Below, in pieces: positions 47,335 to 55,669 of a stretch of 64,000 bases of DNA. How positions within the stretch are numbered: position 1 is the stretch's first letter; every line of letters starts with the position of its first letter. The notes below the pieces were generated by a model, which saw only the letters and a program-made list of their open reading frames with translations, was not told the DNA's origin and ran no database searches. The stretch lies in NCBI RefSeq assembly GCF_002878395.1, contig NC_061121.1, forward strand, positions 50,438,766 through 50,502,765. Direction: 5' to 3'. The translations under genes and the position numbers were made by a program. The DNA is from Capsicum annuum (lineage: Eukaryota; Streptophyta; Magnoliopsida; Solanales; Solanaceae).

Positions 47335-47782
47335 CTTTATAAAGAATTATCAAAAATTACAATTCCCAGACGAAGATAAAAAATTTATATATATAGTGGA
47401 AGCAGATGCAAGTGAATATAGTTATGGAGGAGTACTTAAATATAGGTATGAAAATGAAAAATCAGAACATCATTGCAGATACTACTCAGGTACATTTAAT
47501 TTAACAAAAATAAAATGGAAAATAAATAGAAAAGAATTATGTTCATTATATAAATGTTTATTAGCATTTGAGCCATTTATTGTATATAACAAATTTATTG
47601 TACGGACAGACAATACACAGGTACGTTGGTGGTTAACAAAGAAAATACAAAATTCAGTTACAACGAAAGAGATTCGGAGACTAGTATTAAATATATTAAA
47701 TTTTACATTTACAATTGAAGTAATTAGTACTAACAAAAATGTTATTGCAGATTACATATCAAGACAAAGATACACATATTGA
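47335..47782 (+). pseudogene. Viral RNase H
   Basis: Frame from about 47345, open from 47396: YIVEADASEYSYGGVLKYR (first Asp kept), KINRKELCSLYKCLLAFEPF (Glu block), FIVRTDNTQVRWWL (third acidic block) and NKNVIADYISRQ (last Asp). All four acidic residues are present. It is separated from RT by a stop near 47327. RNase H removes the RNA strand during replication. A second, displaced copy of its third block lies at 43283-43404. Confidence 0.88.
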
Positions 47783-48605
47783 TATAATAGAAGATGATGC
47801 TTTAGAAAAAATACTCAAAACCCTAACTACGCTTTCAATGAAAGTGGACAGTATGAGTAATGAAATAGAAAAGCTAAAGACTAATGAAGTTAAACTGAAG
47901 TCTAAAGCTACAAATCAGCTAACTCAGCAGTGTGCAGAGCTATGTCGATTGGAAGACATTAAAATTCCAGAGCTAAAAGGAGATGTTGGGACACTCCATA
48001 AAACTCATAACGTTTATCAATCTACAATTGCAGGTACAAGCAAAGGAGTTAGATATCAGAACATGAACATGAATAAGATATTTGAAAAACCACTTATACC
48101 AAAAATACAAAAAGACCCCTTGTACATACCCCTACAAATTACCAATTGCAAGGTTACAACAAGCTAATCGCACTACCCAAAATCAATCTAAGCTTAATAA
48201 AAACATGTTTCGACTATGGATTATTAAATACTGTATATACCTAAGATGGAGAAGAACTAACAGCTATAGAAGAATTACATAAAGTATTCACTACCTATAA
48301 AAGAGTAACCAAAGGAAATCTATTTTATATAAAGTTTTATACTGCACCAGCAGAGATATTATACGGTGAGATCAAACAAGTTATAAAAGTTGTAAAAATA
48401 GGATTAACCAGAGATATGATTATACCGGAAGATGTTGGATTAGCTATAATTATTCAAGAATTAACAAATAATTACATCAATGGAAACCCAATATGGAGCT
48501 ATTATTCAAGAGACCATTAAATGATTTATTCAAATTCAAGAGAGCTACGATAAATAGATATGGAAGATGTTAGACAATGGATAATGGCGTTACTTAACCC
48601 ATAAA
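47763..48605 (+). pseudogene. Transactivator/viroplasmin-like ORF, broken
   Basis: Frame 47739-48167, overlapping the RNase H end, begins IDIIEDDALEKIL and has a heptad-like helical stretch (LSMKVDSMSNEIEKLKTN) suited to a coiled coil. After a frameshift near 48165 the next frame has EELTAIEELHKVFTTYK, LFYIKFYTAPAEILYGEI, GLTRDMIIPEDVGL and NNYINGNPIWSYYSRD, then stops at 48518 and 48555. Position after Pol and this core fit the caulimovirid transactivator, which allows re-initiation on the polycistronic RNA and forms inclusion bodies. The assignment is by position and pattern. Confidence 0.7.
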
Positions 48606-48849
48606 AATAATCTACTGCAAGAGCAATTAGGAAAGGATTTATTTATTGGACACAAATATCCAGACCATCAATGTTCGAGATGTAATAGAGGAGATAATAT
48701 TATCCCAGAAGTCCATCTAGAATAAAAGAAAAAATCAACCAAGAAGATAAGGACGCCAGCTAGAAGATAACAACGGAGCAATAATGAAAAAAATAAAAGA
48801 CAAGCTATTAAATTATGAAAACGACATGTAGATAGATTTCTTGATTTCC

Positions 48850-49130
48850 TTTACGTAAATAATGTATAGGAACTATTGGCTTTTTAATTTTGTTGACTTT
48901 TTGGCACTTGCCATAGTTGATTTTTTGTCTTTGTAAGACTTTTTGTAAAAGATGTAATTATTAAGTAGGAGACGAGTAAAGATATATTAAGACAGGTGTA
49001 AAGTAAAATAGTATACACACTATCATTCATAGGTTATAAATAGATGAGCATTTTGCTCAGTTAGAGGCAAGTCTTCATGTGTTGAAGCAAGCCTCCTTCT
49101 TTATAAACAAAAAACTTTTGAATATTTAAT
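48850..49130 (+). promoter_or_regulatory. Pregenomic RNA promoter with two hairpins
   Basis: TATAAATAG at 49035-49043 sits about 430 bases after the transactivator ORF, where the caulimovirid pregenomic promoter belongs. Immediately downstream are two perfect inverted repeats: TGAGC-ATTTT-GCTCA (49045-49059), and GAGGC..CTTCA-TGTGT-TGAAG..GCCTC (49064-49095), a two-step stem. A possible AATAAA signal lies at 49128-49133. Activity is not shown by sequence. Confidence 0.6.
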
Positions 49131-49581
49131 AAAAAGCAGATATATTTCTAAGCAAAAGCTATGGATAAACAAAGCCCAGAATTATCAAACCTACCAGAAC
49201 AGGTATATTTATTTATGATTATGAATAGCTAAATTCATAAATTCCTGACAATCATTATATGATAAAATAGCTTCATGTTAGTTACTTTATAGTAGAATTA
49301 TTCAAAAAATAACATGTTAAGAAGTTTATTAGCAAATTGGAAAAGGATAAAATCCCTAAGAACTATGCTATCCTAAAGGTGAAACTGGTGAGGCAAGAAA
49401 GCCGTGATAGGGGAGTAGCCAGAGTAGAGACGCTGTTTAAGGGAAAAATATCCAGATTACCACGCTAATAGTGACCGAAGAATATGTTATTTAAGAATAA
49501 TCTAGTATATAGTAATCTAAAATGATCATATTTTGTTATGTATGATTGAAGGAAATATTTTGAAAAAGCATCATATGAAAA

Positions 49582-49788
49582 ATGAATACTTATTTATCTG
49601 GCGAAATGGTAGATAAATTTAAAATACTTGTTTTGTATGTACTTAAGTATATAGAAATTGTAAATATAAGAAAAATCATATTGGAAAAAATATTTGATAA
49701 ATATTTTATGACTAGAATAAATTACATACCTCACCTACCTAACTACTCTTATAAATACTTACATACCAAACCTACACATCAACCATGA
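49582..49788 (+). CDS. Small viral ORF, module A (copy 1)
   Basis: 68 codons. The central FKILVLYVLKYIEIVNIRKI resembles module A copy 2 at 49994 (LVLY-[VI]-L..IEI..KIILEKIF). The C-terminal part differs completely. Function unknown. Part of it, 49660-49713, is the source of the piece transposed to 43040. Confidence 0.45.
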   Translation: MNTYLSGEMVDKFKILVLYVLKYIEIVNIRKIILEKIFDKYFMTRINYIPHLPNYSYKYLHTKPTHQP

Positions 49789-49817
49789 TAAATTACGCAT
49801 ATTTAGAGTATTGAAAA

Positions 49818-49997
49818 ATGGATATGAAAAATATACAATTAATAGAAAAACTAATGAAAACAAATTTAGAAGAATATATGAGAACCAAAGATATAAAATA
49901 TATAGAATATCTTAATGAAAATATAGAGGAATTAATAAGATTAAAACGAACAACTAAAGAAGATATGAAAAAGTATTTAATTAACCCACCTAAATGA
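49818..49997 (+). CDS. Small viral ORF, module B (copy 1)
   Basis: 59 codons, predicted helical, with EEYMRTKDIKYIEYLNENIE. It ends TGA overlapping the ATG of the next ORF (ATGA at 49994-49997), an overlap type used in caulimovirid small ORFs for termination-reinitiation or leaky scanning. Related copies are at 50551, 50812 and 51140. Confidence 0.5.
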   Translation: MDMKNIQLIEKLMKTNLEEYMRTKDIKYIEYLNENIEELIRLKRTTKEDMKKYLINPPK

Positions 49998-50206
49998 CAA
50001 ATAATTTTGAAGTACTAGTTTTATACATACTTAGAGATATAGAAATTATAGACGTAACCAAAATAATATTGGAAAAAATATTTAACATTGAAGATGAAGA
50101 GTTAGATATAAATCAGATAGAAGACGAGTTAGGAGAAATATACTTAAGTGATGACAATCACTATTACTACCTAGATAATTATTCAGATGGATATTATACA
50201 GATTAA
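49994..50206 (+). CDS. Small viral ORF, module A (copy 2)
   Basis: 70 codons. The N-terminal half matches module A copy 1. The C-terminal half is very acidic and Tyr-rich (EDEELDINQIEDELGEIYLS then HYYYLDNYSDGYY). It starts on the ATGA overlap with module B. Confidence 0.5.
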   Translation: MTNNFEVLVLYILRDIEIIDVTKIILEKIFNIEDEELDINQIEDELGEIYLSDDNHYYYLDNYSDGYYTD

Positions 50207-50210
50207 GAAA

Positions 50211-50525
50211 TGCTAGAATATATTCAAAGAGTTAGAGAAAAACAAAGTTGGCTATACGAAGAAATTAATTATAGAAACTAGCTTCGAAAAGGAAGAGAAC
50301 AATTAAAAGAAAGATTAATTTGGATAAATAAAACCATAAAAAAACTAGAATTAAAAGATAGTTTAGAATATAATTTAGACATAGAATTATTCATAGATGA
50401 AAAGACAAGATAATTAACGAAATAGATAACCTAGAATTTAACATCAGATATAGTACAATTAGGATAAATTATTACAAAGAAATTTGCAGTATCACAACTA
50501 CTTTAGGATAAAATGATAGACTATG
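50211..50525 (+). pseudogene. Small viral ORF, module C, broken
   Basis: From ATG at 50211 a charged helical sequence (IQRVREKQSWLYEEI, then KGREQLKERLIWINKTIKKL) is interrupted by stops at 50279, 50411 and later. It resembles a coiled-coil protein. No family recognised. Confidence 0.4.
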
Positions 50526-50550
50526 AGTATTAAAATATTGGAGACAAGAT

Positions 50551-50711
50551 ATGGAAGAAATAAGATTAACAGAAATACTTATGAAAGAGAATTTAATTGA
50601 ATATTTTAGAACAAAAGATATAGAATATTTAGAATACCTCCAAAATAATATACAAGAATTACAAAGACTAAGAGAAAAAACTAAAGAATATTACAGTAAA
50701 ATATTTAATCA
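50551..50711 (+). CDS. Small viral ORF, module B (copy 2), cut by a gap
   Basis: Starts ATGGAAGAAATAAGA and reads LTEILMKENLIEYFRTKDI then LEYLQNNIQELQRLREKTKE, clearly related to module B copy 1 but divergent. It runs into the N gap after ...YYSKIFN. Confidence 0.55.
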
Positions 50712-50811
50712 NNNNNNNNNNNNNNNNNNNNNNNNNNNNNNNNNNNNNNNNNNNNNNNNNNNNNNNNNNNNNNNNNNNNNNNNNNNNNNNNNNNNNNNNN
50801 NNNNNNNNNNN
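50712..50811. other. Assembly gap of 100 N
   Basis: Exactly 100 undetermined bases. The roughly 107 bases to its left (about 50605-50711) are identical to the bases right of it (about 50814-50921), so the two contig ends overlap. Confidence 0.97.
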
Positions 50812-50961
50812 AAATATTTTAGAACAAAAGATATAGAATATTTAGAATACCTCCAAAATAATATACAAGAATTACAAAGACTAAGAGAAAAAACTAAAGA
50901 ATATTACAGTAAAATATTTAATCAAATACCATCTAATCACCTCTCAAAATATGAACATTAA
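50812..50961 (+). CDS. Module B copy 2, continuation right of gap
   Basis: Repeats the sequence left of the gap base for base, then continues IPSNHLSKYEH to a stop at 50959. Probably the same locus as the ORF at 50551 and not a further copy. Confidence 0.5.
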   Translation, partial: KYFRTKDIEYLEYLQNNIQELQRLREKTKEYYSKIFNQIPSNHLSKYEH

Positions 50962-51094
50962 TAAAATTAAAATAAATACACTAAAAATAAAAATGTTTAG
51001 AGAAGTTAAGAAATATTCACGCACAAATAAAAATAGATCCATTAGAACTATAATAGATCTACATATTACCCAAGTTATCCGCACCCTTTACAAA

Positions 51095-51107
51095 TGGTAT
51101 CAGAGCC
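51095..51107 (+). other. Caulimovirid minus-strand primer site, tRNA-Met
   Basis: TGGTATCAGAGCC is complementary to the 3' end of initiator tRNA-Met, the primer for all known plant pararetroviruses, and defines nucleotide 1 of their circular maps. It is 3' of the pregenomic promoter as required, but about 2.05 kb away. Confidence 0.85.
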
Positions 51108-51139
51108 TATGCTAATTAAAGTTACGGAAGTAGTATATA

Positions 51140-51250
51140 CAATTAATAGAAAAACTAATGAAAATTTTTTTAGAAAAATATATGTGAACCAAAGATATAA
51201 AATATATAGAATACCTTAATGAAAATATAGAGGAATTAATAAGATTTAAG
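51140..51250 (+). pseudogene. Module B (copy 3), right end of the viral block
   Basis: ATACAATTAATAGAAAAACT .. GAGGAATTAATAAGATT matches 49832-49950 almost base for base, with small indels and a stop. Similarity ends near 51250, which I take as the right integration border. Confidence 0.75.
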
Positions 51251-51289
51251 GATATTGGATTCTTTACTAGTAGGAAAGAATCAATGTAG

Positions 51290-51790
51290 ATCTGAAATTC
51301 ATCCTTCTCCGTATCTCATCATATATCTGGAATTCGTGAAGCTATTAATGTATATCTATTATTGATAGAGAATGAGGAGGTATGTTTATCATTATTGAAA
51401 AGTTCAATCTCAATTAATGGAGGTTTAAGTTAAAAGAAAGTTGGGTGGAGAAGACAATGTGGGGGGCTTTTTGTAATTATTTAGGGAATAAAACATGTGT
51501 CATTAATTCATTGGATATAATTGCCATGTATTTTGGCCTTTTTTTAAAAAAAATTAATTGTGTGTATATATAATGATGTGGCAATGTAACATTAGATGAC
51601 ACAAATTAATTGGTCCGGTAATCCACGTTGACAGCGAGTGAGACCTGTCCAGAGCTGATGTCGAAAGGTGCCAAAATGACATGTTTTATAGCTACTTGCG
51701 GTGCCAAAAGCGAACAATTTCCACTTGAGGTGTCAAAGTGAAAGATGGTGCCAAGTTTAGGGGACCATCGATGAATTTGACCTTTTATAT
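51290..51790. other. Host AT-rich flank, nothing recognised
   Basis: No coding pattern. 51600-51785 is less AT-rich and reads like part of a dispersed repeat (GGTGCCAAAA-type words repeated at 51669, 51702, 51749) but I cannot classify it. Confidence 0.35.
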
Positions 51791-51891
51791 AAATATATAT
51801 GTGTGTATGTATGTATGTATGTATGTATGTATGTATGTATGTATATATGTATGTATGTATGTGTATATATGTATGTATGCATGTATGTATG

Positions 51892-51940
<49 letters not shown>

Positions 51941-51975
51941 GTGTATATGTATATTGATATGTATATGTATATACC
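51790..51975. repeat. (GTAT)n/(ATGT)n microsatellite
   Basis: About 185 bases of GTAT tetramers, shifting to GTATAT hexamers from 51895. The ORFs of Tyr/Thr or Met/Tyr/Cys repeats on both strands here are artefacts. Confidence 0.97.
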
Positions 51976-52009
51976 ATTTATATACTATCGATATGTTGTA
52001 AATATGTTA

Positions 52010-52345
52010 CATAATTATATATATAATATTGACACACATCTATACACTATTTTATATAATATCGATACGTTACATTATTTTTTTACAATATCAATATATT
52101 ATAATGATACACATTTATACAATATCAATATATTATAATGATACACATCTATACAGTATCAATATATTATAATGATATACATTTATACAATATCGATACA
52201 CGTTTATACACCACAAATAATATCGATATATATTTAGACACTATTTATATAGTATCGATACATTACATAACTATATATAAAATATGATACATTACATATA
52301 TACTACATGACTATTTATATAATATTGATATATTACATATACACT
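52010..52345. repeat. AT-rich imperfect tandem repeats
   Basis: Units of about 36 bases around AATATCAATATATTATAATGATACACAT(T/C)TATAC recur at 52085-52200, with diverged relatives (ATATCGATAC) to 52340. Confidence 0.8.
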
Positions 52346-53020
52346 GTTTGAAAAGTTATATATGAATTTTCCTTGGTGATTAGTAAAATTAATAGTTATC
52401 AAAAGAAGGGTCATTTAACCAAGGCTTTTACACCATTTAGCCAAGGTTTGACCGTGGCTAAAATGAGTTTTTTGGACTTTTCGGCTATTTTTTAAAGTAA
52501 AAATATGATTATATTTATTGTAAACTAATTAATTTATTTTATATATTTGAAATTATTACTAAATTTACATATAACAATTTTTTAGAAATATATATATATA
52601 AAAATCATATATGAGTCATTTATAGAATATTGAATAAATCATATATACACATGTTTATTCCATTTATGTAATATCCATGCATTGCATAAACATTACACAA
52701 TTACTATTTATACAATATTGATACATAAAATAACTATTTATACAATATTGCATGTACACTACATAATTATTTATACAATACATACTTTACATATACATTA
52801 CATATATAACATCCGAAGAGTTATATATGAATTCTCTTGGTGATTAACAAAATTACTAGTTACCAAAAAAAAATGGTCATTTAGCCAATTACCATTTAGC
52901 CACGGTTTGACTGTGACTAAAGTGTGAGTGTTTTTTTTTTTTTAACTTTTCACTATTATTTTTTGTAATTAAAAACGTGGCTATATTTATTGTAAACTAA
53001 ATACTTTATTGTCTATATTT
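52345..53020. repeat. Tandem pair, about 440-bp unit
   Basis: GAAAAGTTATATATGAATTTTCC .. CATTTAGCCAAGGTTTGACCG .. TATATTTATTGTAAACTAA (52348-52530) recurs as GAAGAGTTATATATGAATTC .. CATTTAGCCACGGTTTGACTG .. TATTTATTGTAAACTAA (52815-53003). Confidence 0.75.
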
Positions 53021-53396
53021 GAAATTATCCCTAAAATTTACATACAATTAGTTTTTAGAGAAAAATTATATATGTACAAAAAAGTAATTAATTTACAATA
53101 AATATAAATAGAGTTTTTTTTACATAAAAATTAGCCTAAAAGTGTCGCTACTATATATTCGCAAGACTAGTTTGATTAACTCTACACTTACTGTAGGTAC
53201 AAGTCTCCACCAGCTTCCTTCTTATTGTAAGAATGAACTCTCTGTCTTATGTGATTAATCATGTTATGTAACAATATTTGAGGAGTTCAGTTTACAAAGA
53301 AGACCATTGTATATGTAATCTATTATGATGTATATTTCATGTTAAATATTGTATAAATAATTATATAATGTATGAATATTTTATAAATAATGTATA

Positions 53397-53548
53397 ATCA
53401 TATACATAAAATGTATACTATGTATCAGAGATATATATACGTTCATATACCCTGTTTATACAATAATTATATCATATACATAAAATGTATACTATGCATC
53501 AGAGATATATATACGTTCATATACCCTTTTTATACAATAATTATACAT
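53397..53548. repeat. Tandem duplication, about 77-bp unit
   Basis: ATCATATACATAAAATGTATACTATG(T/C)ATCAGAGATATATATACGTTCATATACCCT..TTTATACAATAATTATA occurs twice in direct succession with two or three differences, so it is recent. Confidence 0.9.
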
Positions 53549-53749
53549 TCCAACAATTCATCTTAAAAAGTAATGGCTAGTGGAGTCTTTCAATCTCCAC
53601 TGATTTAAAATCTCATCTAAATGGTCTCAAATTTTAGAAATGAGCTCATCTTGATATTGAGAGTCTTTTAATATAGTATTCACTAAAAAAGATTCACATT
53701 TACGGCAAAGACGGAATTTAAGGAGTTTTAAAGAAACTTTAATAGTTGA

Positions 53750-53872
53750 AAGCAATGATAAAGAAGGAAGGAAAAAAGGAAAGTACCAAAGAGGAAGAGG
53801 AAAAGGACTAGAGGAGTAGGAAGAGGAGGACGAGGAGGCAAAGGAAGGAGAGGAGGAAGAAGAAGATGAAAT
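53750..53872 (+). repeat. Long polypurine (GA) tract
   Basis: About 120 bases almost without pyrimidines on the plus strand (AAGAAGGAAGG to GGAAGAAGAAGATG). Possible triplex former. A Glu/Lys-rich reading is interrupted by a stop. Confidence 0.85.
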
Positions 53873-54243
53873 ATATGTAGGCCATAATGGTCAATATATG
53901 TAATAAATGGGTTGCTTTTTAAATGGGCTTTTCCTATTTTCTGGTCACTCTAATTCTATATAAAACAATCATTGTTACAGTGTTTTAGATTTCACAAAGA
54001 AATTTTAAAACATTATTATGGAATTTCATCTAAAATGCTTTCATAATCCTAGGATGACAAACATTCATCCCACACCCAATATTATCTTGATCGAGCAATT
54101 TAAGCATATTAGTAAAAAAAAGTAACAAGAAATATTACATAATCATGGTTAAAGCTTATTATTTTTCATTGTTTATACAATAATCGTAAATGCATGATAT
54201 TTATCTTTTATGTACACATTAATTGTTCAATCATAGATAACTA

Positions 54244-54926
54244 TGTAGACATCGAAATTTTGTGGACTCTACAAAATTCATTTTTGTTAGAGTTTTTGGA
54301 GGCTATTTTACCCTAAATCTGGCTTAGAGGTTACTCTACCCCAAAATCTATATTCCGCCTATATAAAGGGGCAAATATTCTCTTGAATATGCATCTCTAA
54401 TATTCCACAAAATCATGAGATATTCATAAAGATATCAAACATCTCGAATATCCCATAAACTCTTGGGTATTCGTTAAAAGATTGAGATCTCCAATATCCC
54501 ACAAATTCATGGGATATTCATAAAAAGATCTCCAATATCTCATAAATTAATGAGGTATTCATAAGGAGATCAACAATCTCCAAAATTTCATAAAATCATG
54601 AAATATATCAAAAATCCTTTCTTCTTGATAACCAAATACGTCAAGAACATCTACCAAATCAAATACTCCTTTCATGGAGATGAAATTCAAATCTTCCTAC
54701 ATTCAAAAACTACGCCACTAACGGCTCTCGAATCATCGAGAAGATTCATATCAAATCCAAATCTTCCTACGTTCGAGAAATATGCTATTAATGACCCTCG
54801 AATTATAGAGAAAGTCAAGGAAAAAATAGATTTGTACCCATATCATTAATCAATAAAATTCTTGTTTCCTCATATTTTATTTGTGATTATAATTAAAATC
54901 TGTCACTACAAAATTTATTGTAAATA
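54244..54926 (+). repeat. 5' LTR with tandem fold-back units
   Basis: 683 bp, longer than LTR2 (383 bp). The extra length comes from four or five units of about 50-58 bp at 54400-54600, each built on a palindromic core like AATATCCCA-CAAATTCA-TGGGATATTC. LTR2 has two such units. Confidence 0.75.
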
Positions 54927-55485
54927 AATTGGCACGCCCAGTGGGACCAAATTTGTCCTTCATGTCTTCTTTTATAAATTAGATCTGCAAAAATTTATAA
55001 CCGCAAGAATGTGAAGATGGAATCTCTATGGTTGTTACTTCAATACTTGTCTTTAAGTTTCATCAAGTCTACACTCCGACAAGCCTTGAAGTAGGGGGTA
55101 TTTATAGACATAAAAATCTTGTAGAACTCTACATGAAGAATACAAATTCTGTTAGAGTTCTTGGAGGCTACTCTAGATCAACCCTAAATTATGCCTATAA
55201 AAAGAGTGGTTTACTCTCTTGAAGAAACATCCCATAAATTTATGGGTATTCGTAAAAAGATTGAAATCTTCAATATCCCACTAAATCATTGAATATTCAT
55301 AAAGAGATCATCCTAAGTTCGAGAAGTATGCTACTAGCGGCCCTTGAATTATGAAGAAATCAAGAGAGAGGAATCAATGAAGGAACAAATTTGTACACAT
55401 ATAATTTATCAAAAAAATTCTTGTTTCTTCATATTTTAGTTGTGATTGCAATTTATTTCTTTCACTATAAAATTTGTTGTAAACA
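54244..55485 (+). mobile_element. Compact non-autonomous LTR element (TRIM-like)
   Basis: LTR1 54244-54926 starts TGTAGACAT and ends TTGTAAATA. LTR2 55103-55485 starts TATAGACAT and ends TTGTAAACA. The internal region of about 176 bp has only a primer site (TGGCACGCCCAGTGGGA at 54930-54946) and a purine tract AAGTAGGGGG (55090-55099) before LTR2. Flanks AACTA (54239-54243) and AACTG (55486-55490) fit a 5-bp target duplication with one change. LTR1 has a TATATAAAGG box at 54360-54369. No gag or pol, so movement must depend on another element. Confidence 0.75.
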
Positions 55486-55669
55486 AACTGATATACATTT
55501 ACTTAAATTTTTGATTGGTAAGATTAAATTGCATAATTTGATGCATATCAATGAGAATAAATCTGAAACATAAGCTGGGCAAATAAGTCTCAAGTGACAA
55601 TTTCTGAACAACTCATAAAACTGACCACATAATCTATTTAACTGCCTGAAAGCCTCTAAATAAAATAAG

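Larger units (their letters stand above)
43040..51250 (+). mobile_element. Endogenous caulimovirid (solendovirus-like) integrant
   Basis: An A-rich block with viral gene order capsid, movement protein, protease, RT, RNase H, transactivator, pregenomic promoter, tRNA-Met primer site. No integrase and no LTR are present, as expected for a plant pararetrovirus copied into the genome by illegitimate recombination. Sequence from 43040 to about 43410 is made of displaced pieces of the same virus, and the right end (51140-51250) is another copy of a small-ORF module. All main genes except the RT core and second protease carry stops or frameshifts. Assignment near solendoviruses rests on gene order, separate transactivator ORF and host guess; a caulimovirid is certain, the genus is not. 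Confidence 0.9.

Noticed and set aside
51606..52138. ORFs of up to 123 codons rich in Tyr/Thr or Met/Tyr/Cys on both strands
   Set aside because: They are translations of the GTAT microsatellite and contain no domain.
53750..53872. Acidic repeat protein from the GA tract
   Set aside because: Purine tract with a stop and no extended frame.
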